Of a DNA stretch of 64,000 bases, positions 48,149 to 56,988 are shown one piece after another. The notes below the pieces were generated by a model. It did no database searches, was not told where the DNA came from, and was given only the letters and a program-made list of their open reading frames with translations. Positions within the stretch are counted from its first letter, which is position 1. Every line of letters begins with the position of its first letter. Origin of the DNA: Nitrospirota bacterium (GTDB lineage: Bacteria > Nitrospirota > Nitrospiria > Nitrospirales > Nitrospiraceae); NCBI GenBank assembly GCA_030682135.1, contig JAUXQT010000003.1, forward strand, positions 1-64,000, read 5' to 3'. The translations under genes were made by a program, and so were the position numbers.

Positions 48149-51100
48149 ATGACGACCGCCTTTTCCCTTTCGCTATTCCACAGTCGCGTCGCACGCCGCA
48201 TTGTCGGGCTCTTCGTCCTCTGTGCCCTGATTCCAACGTCGATCCTTGGATGGATTGCATACAGCCAGGTCACAGATCAGCTGATTCTGCAAGCGTCAGC
48301 CCGTCTCAGACAGGAGAGCAAGGCTCAAGGGATGGTCATCTACGACCACCTCCTCTCACTGAAAGCCGATCTCGATCGCACGGCCGCAACATTGTCCACA
48401 GAGAGTCCCGTCACGCAGGACAAGACGATCACGGCTTCGGTCAAGGAACTGGGCCACCGATTCCGCGAACTCCGACTGCTCACATACGGCAGCCCGGATC
48501 GTCACCATTTGAACGATGAGCAACTGAAACACCTTCGAGCCGGCAAGACACTGTTACGGTTCCAGCCGACACCCGACCAGTCCACTGGGATGGCGATGAT
48601 CCGAGCGGTCAACCGGGATCAGTTGGAAGCGGGACTGCTGTCAGCCCAGGTTGACGTCACCCTGCTCTGGAGCGCACAGGTGAAAGAAACCCTGCCGTCC
48701 GATACGGATCTCGTCGTCGAGGATCAAGGACGGCGGGCTCTCTATTCAACCTTTCCGCGCCAAATCAATCTACCGGACTTCCGCAGGCAGGACCTTGCCG
48801 CTCCCATGACGGACGCGTTTGTGTGGCAGACTGGCGGCCACGAGTACATCGCGGGAGTCTGGACGATTCCATTGCGATACCTGTTTCTCGCGGATCCCTG
48901 GATCATCGCGCTGAGCCAATCCAAAGAATCCACGTTAGCGCCAGTCGACCAATTTCGTCACACCTTCTTGCTGGTCATCGCCTCGGCATTGACGGTCGTG
49001 CTGCTGCTCAGCCTCTCGCAAATCCGCCGGCAGCTCCAGCCCCTGACGCTCTTACAGGAAGGCACCGCCCGTCTCGCCGGAGGAGACTTTACCACTCGCG
49101 TCACGGTGGCCAGCCACGATGAATTCGAAGATCTGGCGGCCTCCTTCAACAACATGACCGGCACACTCAGCCGGCAATTCCACCTCTTGGAAACCCTCTC
49201 CGCGATCAGTCATGCCATCCTGTCCAGTCACGAACCGACGGCGATGATGAAAATCCTCCAATCCAGGATCTCCGAAACCATTGCCTGCGACGCGATCGGC
49301 TTGACCTTGATCGATCCTGACCAACACAGACCTGCCATGATGTCCCTGCGGCATCTGACCGGGCCATCCGAGCATGAGATCACAGAGCGTGCCTGTCAAT
49401 TCTCGACCGGCGACCTCGCCCACCTGCAAGCCCACCCACACCATGTGATGGTATCGCCGCCCGCCTTGCCAGGCTATCTCGCGGCGATGGCTCGGCCCGG
49501 ACTTTCCTCCTTCGCCATCTTTCCGATTCTTGTGAACCATGAGGTGGACGGCACGCTGATCCTCGCGTACCGCGAGGGGAACGAACCCTCGACTAACGAT
49601 ATGGCCTATGCCCGCCGCCTGGCCGATCAAGTCGCCGTCGCCCTCACGAACAGCCGGGCCATTGAATCGCGCATACGTGCCCAGGTGGAGTTGGTGGGAG
49701 CCGTCGATGCCAAGCACCAAGCCGAAGAACGGGCCGATGTGCTCCAGGCCGCCAACCGGTCGCTGGAAGCGAAGGAAGAACGGCTGCGGCAGCAACAGAG
49801 CGCCATGCTGGCGCTCGTGAAAGACCGCACCGTCTACGAAGGCTCTCTTGGAGAGACTGCCAGACAGGTCACCGCCACCGCAGCCCAGGCGCTTACCGTG
49901 GAGCGAGCCAGTATATGGATCTTTGCCGCCCCGGCGCGGGCCCTCTACTGCCTCGACAGCTATGAGCGCACCGTGGGTCGCCACAGCCCTGAGGACAAAC
50001 TCACAAGAGCGCTCTATCCTCATTATTTCGACGCGCTGGAGCGCGAGAGCCTCCTGGTTGCGGCCCAGGCCGAACACAGCGAGCACTTCAAGGAGTTGGC
50101 CACAGGGGTTCTTGCGCCGCGACTCGTGACCTCACGATTGGATGCCCCCTTCAAGACCAATGGTGAATTAACCGGAGTGGTGTCGTTCGAACATGTCGGC
50201 CCTCCACGAGACTGGGCGCTCGACGAACAACAGTTTGCTCAGGCGCTCGCCAATTTCATGACGCTCGTCCTGGAGGCGACCCGCCGCAGCGAGGCGGAAC
50301 AAGCGCTCGCGATGGCCAAGACCGCGGCAGAAGAGGCGACCAAGGCCAAGGCAGAGTTTCTGGCCAACATGAGTCATGAGATCCGTACGCCCATGAATGG
50401 GGTGATCGGCATGACCGAGATCCTCGCCCGCACCTCTCTCTCCGAAACACAACGCCACTATGTGGAGACCATTCACAACTCAGGGGACACACTGTTGACC
50501 CTCATCAACGACATTCTCGACTTTTCCAAGATTGAAGCCGGCAAGCTGGACATCGAAACGACCGCGCTCGACCTCAGAGAGGTGGTCGAACGCACCGCGG
50601 AGCAGCTCGCCGAGCGCGCACAGCGAAAAGGCCTGCAGCTGCTAGTGCTGTATGAATCGTCTGTTCCCACCGCCGTCCTCGGCGATTCCACTCGTATCCG
50701 TCAGATCCTCACAAATCTCATGAGCAATGCCATCAAATTTACCCAGCAGGGCGATGTGAGCGTGCTCGTCACCGTCGATCGACCCCAGTCCGGAGACACC
50801 GGCCCTCCCACCATCATGCTCGCCGTCTCAGATACGGGGTCCGGCATCAGCCCGGAGGGCCAGGCGAAACTCTTCCAATCCTTCTCCCAAGTGGACGGGT
50901 CCTCGACAAGGGTCCATGGCGGAACCGGGCTGGGACTCAGTATTTGCAAGCAGCTGAGCGAATTGATGGGCGGCACGATCGGCGTACAAAGCCTGATCGG
51001 ACAGGGCAGTACGTTTTGGGTCACGCTCCCGTTACCGTTGCAGTCCGGCTCCGGCGCACTGAACGCACCGCGTCCCTCACTCGCAGGCCTCAGGGTCTGC

Positions 51101-52339
51101 GCCGCCGTGAGCCACCCCCCGACCAGGCACCTGCTCACCCGTTACCTTTCGAACTGGGGCATCACCTGTCGAATGGCCGGCACCGGGGCTGAGTTCCTCG
51201 AACAGGTCATGGACGAACTGGCCACAGAAGGCGGCCGGGTGATTGCGCTCGTGGACGAAACGTTCACGGACATGACCGATATCCAATTGCTGCACGCGCT
51301 GGCATCCGACTCCGTCCTCGCCTCCGTCGGGATTCTGCGCCTGGTGTCCTTTATTCGCCGTGCAGACGTGGAGCAAGAGCCGCTGTTTGGCCACATGCCC
51401 TTCGTCACCAAACCGCTCCGCTACGAGGCCCTCCATCTGGCGCTCCAGAGTTTCCTCGACAGCCCGCACGTCGTCGTACCTCAACTGAGTCCGTCGCCGG
51501 CACGGTCTCCTCGTGTCATCGGCCGCATCCTCGTGGCGGAAGACAACCCTGTGAACCAGGAGATTGCACTCTTGATGCTGGAAAGCCTCGGATGCACCGC
51601 GACGATTGCCCAGACCGGACAAGAGGTGCTCGACACGGCACAGAAGACCCGCTACGACCTCATCCTGATGGATTGCCAGATGCCGGTCATGGACGGATTT
51701 GAAGCCACCCGCCGAATACGGGAATGGGAAGCGGTGATCGGCAACGGCCATTCACATCATCCCATTCCCATCATCGCACTCACCGCGCATGCCTCACCGG
51801 AAGACCGCGAGCACTGCCTTGCCACCGGCATGAACGACTATCTGTCAAAGCCCTTCACCAGGGAAGGGCTCCAACAAATGCTCCTGTCATGGCTCCAGCC
51901 AGGGCCGATGGCACAGAGAGATGGACAGATCCAGCTGGAGAAGGCCTCACGAGAGGCAACGACGACGCTGGTCGAGGCATCCGCTGCGATCGACCGCCAG
52001 GCCTGGAGTTCGATTACCGCACTGCAGCGGCCTGGCCAACCGGACGTCCTGGCAAGAATCCTATCGCTCTATCTCAAGGACTCGCAGCAACTGGTCGACA
52101 ACTTACGGGTGGGGCTGACCACCAACGCCGCTCAACTCGTCAACGAAGCCGCGCATAGCCTGAAATCACGAAGCGGCATGCTCGGGGCGATCTCCCTCTC
52201 AGACTTGTGCGGGCAGATGGAAACGATCAGTCGCCGTGGCCCACTGGTAGAAGCTGAGCCTCTACTCGAACCACTCGAAGCCGCATTCGCCCAAGCCTGT
52301 CTGGTGTTTCAAGCCGAACTCGACAAGAGAATGCACTGA
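48149..52339 (+). CDS. hybrid sensor histidine kinase (HAMP-GAF-HisKA-HATPase-REC-REC-HPt)
   Basis: FLANMSHEIRTPMNGVIGMTEIL; GGTGLGLSICKQLSELMGG; VAEDNPVNQEIALLML...LMDCQMPVMDGFEATRRI; HPt-like EAAHSLKSRSGMLGA. Confidence 0.92.
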   Translation: MTTAFSLSLFHSRVARRIVGLFVLCALIPTSILGWIAYSQVTDQLILQASARLRQESKAQGMVIYDHLLSLKADLDRTAATLSTESPVTQDKTITASVKELGHRFRELRLLTYGSPDRHHLNDEQLKHLRAGKTLLRFQPTPDQSTGMAMIRAVNRDQLEAGLLSAQVDVTLLWSAQVKETLPSDTDLVVEDQGRRALYSTFPRQINLPDFRRQDLAAPMTDAFVWQTGGHEYIAGVWTIPLRYLFLADPWIIALSQSKESTLAPVDQFRHTFLLVIASALTVVLLLSLSQIRRQLQPLTLLQEGTARLAGGDFTTRVTVASHDEFEDLAASFNNMTGTLSRQFHLLETLSAISHAILSSHEPTAMMKILQSRISETIACDAIGLTLIDPDQHRPAMMSLRHLTGPSEHEITERACQFSTGDLAHLQAHPHHVMVSPPALPGYLAAMARPGLSSFAIFPILVNHEVDGTLILAYREGNEPSTNDMAYARRLADQVAVALTNSRAIESRIRAQVELVGAVDAKHQAEERADVLQAANRSLEAKEERLRQQQSAMLALVKDRTVYEGSLGETARQVTATAAQALTVERASIWIFAAPARALYCLDSYERTVGRHSPEDKLTRALYPHYFDALERESLLVAAQAEHSEHFKELATGVLAPRLVTSRLDAPFKTNGELTGVVSFEHVGPPRDWALDEQQFAQALANFMTLVLEATRRSEAEQALAMAKTAAEEATKAKAEFLANMSHEIRTPMNGVIGMTEILARTSLSETQRHYVETIHNSGDTLLTLINDILDFSKIEAGKLDIETTALDLREVVERTAEQLAERAQRKGLQLLVLYESSVPTAVLGDSTRIRQILTNLMSNAIKFTQQGDVSVLVTVDRPQSGDTGPPTIMLAVSDTGSGISPEGQAKLFQSFSQVDGSSTRVHGGTGLGLSICKQLSELMGGTIGVQSLIGQGSTFWVTLPLPLQSGSGALNAPRPSLAGLRVCAAVSHPPTRHLLTRYLSNWGITCRMAGTGAEFLEQVMDELATEGGRVIALVDETFTDMTDIQLLHALASDSVLASVGILRLVSFIRRADVEQEPLFGHMPFVTKPLRYEALHLALQSFLDSPHVVVPQLSPSPARSPRVIGRILVAEDNPVNQEIALLMLESLGCTATIAQTGQEVLDTAQKTRYDLILMDCQMPVMDGFEATRRIREWEAVIGNGHSHHPIPIIALTAHASPEDREHCLATGMNDYLSKPFTREGLQQMLLSWLQPGPMAQRDGQIQLEKASREATTTLVEASAAIDRQAWSSITALQRPGQPDVLARILSLYLKDSQQLVDNLRVGLTTNAAQLVNEAAHSLKSRSGMLGAISLSDLCGQMETISRRGPLVEAEPLLEPLEAAFAQACLVFQAELDKRMH

Positions 52340-52404
52340 ACGCCCACACTCACTCGATACTGCCTCAGGCCTTGGCCATCAAAGTCGCGCTACCTGCTGT
52401 TTAG

Positions 52405-52593
52405 TTAATTATGGGGATCGATGCAGGAGAGAAAGGCGGCGAAGGTCTTACCAGAACCGGTCGGCGCGGCGATCAGCACATCGCCCCCAGACTGAATGGC
52501 CAGCCAAGCCCGCACTTGCATATCGATCGGAACACCGACGCTCGAACGAAACCAGTCAGCGATGAGAGGGTGGAATCGGGAGAGCGGCATGGT
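52405..52593 (-). pseudogene. truncated duplicate of the Lhr-like helicase 5' end
   Basis: MPLSRFHPLIADWFRSSVGVPIDMQVRAWLAIQSGGDVLIAAPTGSGKTFAAFLSCID matches helicase residues 1-58 at 48/58 positions (hand count), then PHN-stop. Confidence 0.88.
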
Positions 52594-52632
52594 ACGGGGA
52601 CCGTAGCATGCCGCAACATGCAGCTCTACCGG

Positions 52633-54210
52633 CTAAGGCAGGGCGCGGACATACGTGTGCTGACCGCCACCAGTGCCCAGATTGCTCGCCAACGAGGCGA
52701 ACGCAACAAATCCTCCGCTCCCATTCATAGCAGGGATATCGCTTGCGGCATCACCCGCGACGACACTTCCGCTCGTATTGTCTCGAGACACCAGGCTCGT
52801 TGTCGGCCCAGTACGGTCGTGCAGATATACTTGTTGCCCACTGATCAGAGCGATGAGATTGGTTGAGGCCGACACAAAAGCGACGTAACGTCCGTCGGCG
52901 CTGATGGACGGTGTATTGCTATTTTGGTTCCCGGCATTAGGGGTCCCACTATTGTCTCGCGAAATCAGACTATTGGTGCCGTTCGGGCCCGTATTCCGGT
53001 CGTGGATATACACCTGCTGCCCACTGAACCCGGCCACAATATTGGTGGCCCCTGAGACAAAGGCTACATACCGGCCATCGCCGCTGATCGATGGGACACT
53101 GCTATTTCCGTTGCCGACCGTGCCTGCACTATCTTTCGAAACCAGGCTGGTCGTACCGTTGGGCCCATTCAAGCGATCATGAACATAGATCTGCCGGTTG
53201 CCCCCGGCGGCGCCTAGGTTGGTCGACAACGAAGCAAAGGCCACAAACTGGCCGTCTGAACTTATCGTCGGGGTGGAGCTATTGTCATTGCCAGGTATGG
53301 GAGTCAGGTTGTTGTCCTTCGAAACCAGCGTCGTCTGCCCCGTTTGCCGATCATGCACGTAGACCTGTGTCCCGCTGACACCAGACACTAAATTCGTCGA
53401 TGCCGAAACAAAGGCAACATAGCGCCCGTCTGCACTGATCGCCGGCGCACTACTGATACCAGTACCGGCCACGCCCGCACTGCTCTTCGAGATGACGGAG
53501 GTCTGGCCGGTCTGACGATTGCGCACATAAATCTGTTGGCCGCTGACTCCGGTCACGAGGTTCGTAGCCAGCGAGACAAATGCCACGAGGCTCCCATCGC
53601 TACTGATTGAAGGCGCGCTACTCCCACCGTTTCCCGAGATGACGATTGTTGTGGTGCTATCGCGTGAAACCACTTCGATTTGATTCGTCTGCCGATTGTG
53701 CAGGTAGATCTGTGAGCCGCTGACACCGGCGACGAAATTTGCCGCTTGAGAGGTAAAGGCCACGAGGCTTCCATCACTGTTGATGGAAGGAGCCGAACTG
53801 GCGCCGCTACCTGCCACACCAGTACTATCGACTGATACTCGATCTGTCCTCGGATGCACCGCAAACAATACCGAGCCGGTCGCGGTCTTGCCCGTGCCGT
53901 CCCTTACAGTGAGCACCGCAGTAACATTTCCTTCTCCCGTCGGGGTGCCGCTCACGACACCTGTGCCTGCATTGAGGGAGAGGCCACTCGGCAGGGTGCC
54001 GCCAAACAAGGTCCAGGTGAACGGAGCCGTGCCCCCTGTGGCAGCCAATGTCGAGGAATAGGCATTCCCGACTACGCCATACGTGGCCGAGGTCGTCGAT
54101 ACCGCAAAGGTCTGAGGATTGCCTCCTCCCGCACCACTCCCGCCGCCGGAACAACTGAAGAGACTCAACCCGAGGATCAGGGTCGACACTGTTGCGGCAA
54201 TGTGTTTCAT
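52633..54210 (-). CDS. lipoprotein with putative-Ig (He_PIG) domain and 7-repeat TolB/PD40-like beta-propeller
   Basis: LGLSLFSCSGGG lipobox; seven SISxDGxxVAFVSxATNLV-type units. Confidence 0.85.
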   Translation of the reverse strand: MKHIAATVSTLILGLSLFSCSGGGSGAGGGNPQTFAVSTTSATYGVVGNAYSSTLAATGGTAPFTWTLFGGTLPSGLSLNAGTGVVSGTPTGEGNVTAVLTVRDGTGKTATGSVLFAVHPRTDRVSVDSTGVAGSGASSAPSINSDGSLVAFTSQAANFVAGVSGSQIYLHNRQTNQIEVVSRDSTTTIVISGNGGSSAPSISSDGSLVAFVSLATNLVTGVSGQQIYVRNRQTGQTSVISKSSAGVAGTGISSAPAISADGRYVAFVSASTNLVSGVSGTQVYVHDRQTGQTTLVSKDNNLTPIPGNDNSSTPTISSDGQFVAFASLSTNLGAAGGNRQIYVHDRLNGPNGTTSLVSKDSAGTVGNGNSSVPSISGDGRYVAFVSGATNIVAGFSGQQVYIHDRNTGPNGTNSLISRDNSGTPNAGNQNSNTPSISADGRYVAFVSASTNLIALISGQQVYLHDRTGPTTSLVSRDNTSGSVVAGDAASDIPAMNGSGGFVAFASLASNLGTGGGQHTYVRALP

Positions 54211-54305
54211 ATCGGAGGTTCTCCTGCGTATTCTCAAGGCAACGGTTGTGCCATCTTACCCGACTGTGAAAATATGGGGCAACCTTACGGATGGGGGGTT
54301 ATTGA

Positions 54306-55100
54306 GTGAGTCAACCTTCGACTTCGCCGCTCGTAGTGCTGGGCTCAGGCTATACGGGGCATCTGTTGCACGCCATGGGAGCCGCTCAAGGACGGACGAT
54401 CCTAGCCACGAGCAGGAATCCTCTTCGCCATCTCGCCGAGATGCCCTCGGAACAACGTGTGATGTTCGACCTGGAACAGCCCTCGACCTGGATGAATATC
54501 CCTACAGGCGCCGATCTCATCTGGTGCTTTCCGGCGACCCCGCTTCGTCAGGTAGAGGCCTTCGCAGGTTGGCTCAACGCCTCAGCCAGACGCCTCGTCG
54601 TACTCGGCAGCACCTCGGCCTATGAGGTCGGCGAATCTCAGGACTATCCGCCTGAATGGATCGATGAAACCGCGCCCATCGATCTGACTAAACCCCGCGT
54701 TCAGGGTGAGGAGTTCTTACGACACACATATGGAGCGATCGTCTTACGCGTCGCGGGCATCTATGGGCCAGGGAGAAATCCGTTAAATTGGATCAGGCAA
54801 GGCCGCGTCGGCCGATCACGGAAATATGTGAACTTGATTCACGTCGAAGATCTGGCGGCCATCTGCCTCGCCGCCATCGAACAAGGAACCCCTGGCGAAG
54901 CCTACAACATCAGCGACGGCCAACCCCACACATGGAGCGAGATCTGCGCCACGGTACAACAACGATGGGGCGTGACCGGAACACCAACAAAGGAAGATCA
55001 CTCAACAGGCAAACGCATCAGCAATGCCAAGCTTCGAACAACACTCGGATATACGTTGAAGCACCCAAACCTCTATGAAGCTCTGCAAACTCTGACATAG
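54306..55100 (+). CDS. NAD(P)-dependent epimerase/oxidoreductase (SDR)
   Basis: VLGSGYTGHLLHAMG, VLGSTSAYEVGESQDYPPEWIDE, YNISDGQPHTWSEICATV. Confidence 0.85.
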   Translation: MSQPSTSPLVVLGSGYTGHLLHAMGAAQGRTILATSRNPLRHLAEMPSEQRVMFDLEQPSTWMNIPTGADLIWCFPATPLRQVEAFAGWLNASARRLVVLGSTSAYEVGESQDYPPEWIDETAPIDLTKPRVQGEEFLRHTYGAIVLRVAGIYGPGRNPLNWIRQGRVGRSRKYVNLIHVEDLAAICLAAIEQGTPGEAYNISDGQPHTWSEICATVQQRWGVTGTPTKEDHSTGKRISNAKLRTTLGYTLKHPNLYEALQTLT

Positions 55101-55123
55101 AAACTTCACCTATTGTGTATCTT

Positions 55124-55247
55124 GCGGACGATCAAACTGGTTCTCCAACTAGGCCGCAGACGAAACCCAACCGGAGGCGTACCCGTAGGGTACGTTGAGG
55201 ATTGGGTTGAGTTGAGAACGACGTTGGAGGCCAGTTTCATCGTCCGC
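55124..55247 (+). repeat. family-1 element, copy 11 (fully different terminal arms)
   Basis: GCGGACGATCAAACTGGTTCTCCAAC...AACCCAACCGGAGGCGTACCCGTAGGGTACGTTGAGGATTGGGTT...GTTGGAGGCCAGTTTCATCGTCCGC. Confidence 0.92.
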
Positions 55248-56749
55248 TACCGTAACAACGCCATGACGGCCAAACAGACCAGTAGATTATTGATCGCATG
55301 CGCCAACATTCCTGGCAAAAGACTCCCCGTCTTTTCATACATCCAGGCCCAGAGCAGACCACTCCAGAGCACACTGATGAAACCGACTAACCCATAACCA
55401 TGAGCGATGGCAAAGATGCTTGCACTGATCAATGCGGCAGGCAGGAAGCGGAACCTCCGGCGTAGAATCGCGAACAGGAGCCCGCGAAACGCGAGTTCTT
55501 CAAACACGGGGGCAAAGATCACATACTCGACTAAACTGATCGCCGTCAAAGCAGGCGAGGCCCAGACAAGATCTGCGTCGAACCATTCAGCCCAATGACT
55601 CGTCAGATGGAGCGGCTCCGACAACCAATCCATCACCCACTCGCCCCACAACCCGGCAGCCACCACCGCCAAGACCGCAATCGCCAGACGTCCGGCACGG
55701 GCCCATCCGATCTCCAGCCCAAACCCTTCGTCGAACGTCATTCCGGCCGGCCGGAAGAGGTGGCGATGGGCCAAAAAGAGTAACGGCAGATTCGTCATCG
55801 GAATGGCCAATGCCCGAAGCGACGCATTGTCGGGCGGCGCATAAATCAAAAATAGCGCAGTAAACATCGCACCGATCGCGCCACCGCGCAACAACACTGC
55901 CGCACCGATTCCGCCTGGCCAGGGCGGCGGCACGCCCGGTTCATGGAGCCTGACGAAACTAGACGGCTCCTTCCGCCTCAGCCAGATGAGGACTAAGGCC
56001 ACCGTCCCGAGGACCAGCGCGCTGAGCTCGACAAGCGTGACACGCTGCGACCGGACAAATTGACGGTCGACGCGGACCGCAGCCTGTTCCTGAATCCTGG
56101 CCACGAGCGCGTGGTCGTTGGCACGGCGAGCCAGCCCTTCAGCCAGGCGATCGTAAAACCAGCCGGCGGGCAACAGCTCTGCCAGCTCGGCTTGCCACAC
56201 AACATACCGGTCCGCATCATGAGCCGGTCCTTCGCCATAGGCGGCCATCACTAGATCGGCAAACTGCGGCAGCGGATCCTCCGCTTCGGCCCAGTCGTGC
56301 GCAGAGAGAAGCGCCTGCGACACATGGCCGGCCTCGGCTTGAAGAATCGCTAACTGAAGCGGCACGACAGGATCGGCAGAGACCCTGGCCAATTCTCGAT
56401 ACCATTCAATCGCATGGATCTGCTCAGCCTCGCGATCGCCGGAGGCCCAGGTAAAGAGCCATTGCTCCCATGGTCTCGCGCGCGTGAGCCCTTCGTGAAC
56501 ATCCATCGTCCGGCTGACCATCAGACTGAGCGCTTGCTCAGGTGCCTCGATCCGCTCCAGCTTGGATGACGAGGCGGACAGCCACACCACCATGGCCAAG
56601 GCCCCCACAAGAAATATGGCTGCCAACAGCGTGATCTTGGGGGAAAACCGTCCGGGATAGATTCCGACCGGCGGCGGCGCGTCCGTAGATCGCCACCAGG
56701 ATTGTGGCGGCTGCGGCTCGTTGAGGGGCACCGTTTCTCTCTCCATCAT
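55247..56749 (-). CDS. CPBP family intramembrane metalloprotease
   Basis: FEELAFRGLLFAILRRR, FAIAHGYGL, GMLAHAINN. Confidence 0.88.
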   Translation of the reverse strand: MMERETVPLNEPQPPQSWWRSTDAPPPVGIYPGRFSPKITLLAAIFLVGALAMVVWLSASSSKLERIEAPEQALSLMVSRTMDVHEGLTRARPWEQWLFTWASGDREAEQIHAIEWYRELARVSADPVVPLQLAILQAEAGHVSQALLSAHDWAEAEDPLPQFADLVMAAYGEGPAHDADRYVVWQAELAELLPAGWFYDRLAEGLARRANDHALVARIQEQAAVRVDRQFVRSQRVTLVELSALVLGTVALVLIWLRRKEPSSFVRLHEPGVPPPWPGGIGAAVLLRGGAIGAMFTALFLIYAPPDNASLRALAIPMTNLPLLFLAHRHLFRPAGMTFDEGFGLEIGWARAGRLAIAVLAVVAAGLWGEWVMDWLSEPLHLTSHWAEWFDADLVWASPALTAISLVEYVIFAPVFEELAFRGLLFAILRRRFRFLPAALISASIFAIAHGYGLVGFISVLWSGLLWAWMYEKTGSLLPGMLAHAINNLLVCLAVMALLR

Positions 56750-56988
56750 GGTTCGAACTATAACATGCTGATTTTCAGACTCGAAACCCCTCAAAGTGAC
56801 TAGACCACGCAATAGACCCATCAGAATACCCGTGGCCGAGAGTGATTGAAGTCCGCTATACTTGCCTCTTGATTGAGGCGTGAGCGAGACAAGCAAGACG
56901 CGCGCGACAGGCACGACGCGCAAAAATACAACTTCCGCCTAGTCGCGCTTTTCTCGCAAGTCACGCGAGTCTCGCATTTTGGAGTGTT

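Noticed and set aside
45685-52339. The operon as a classical integrative element
   Set aside because: No integrase, transposase, tRNA or att-like perfect repeat; only diverged helicase-end repeats are visible, so homologous recombination is the more economical reading
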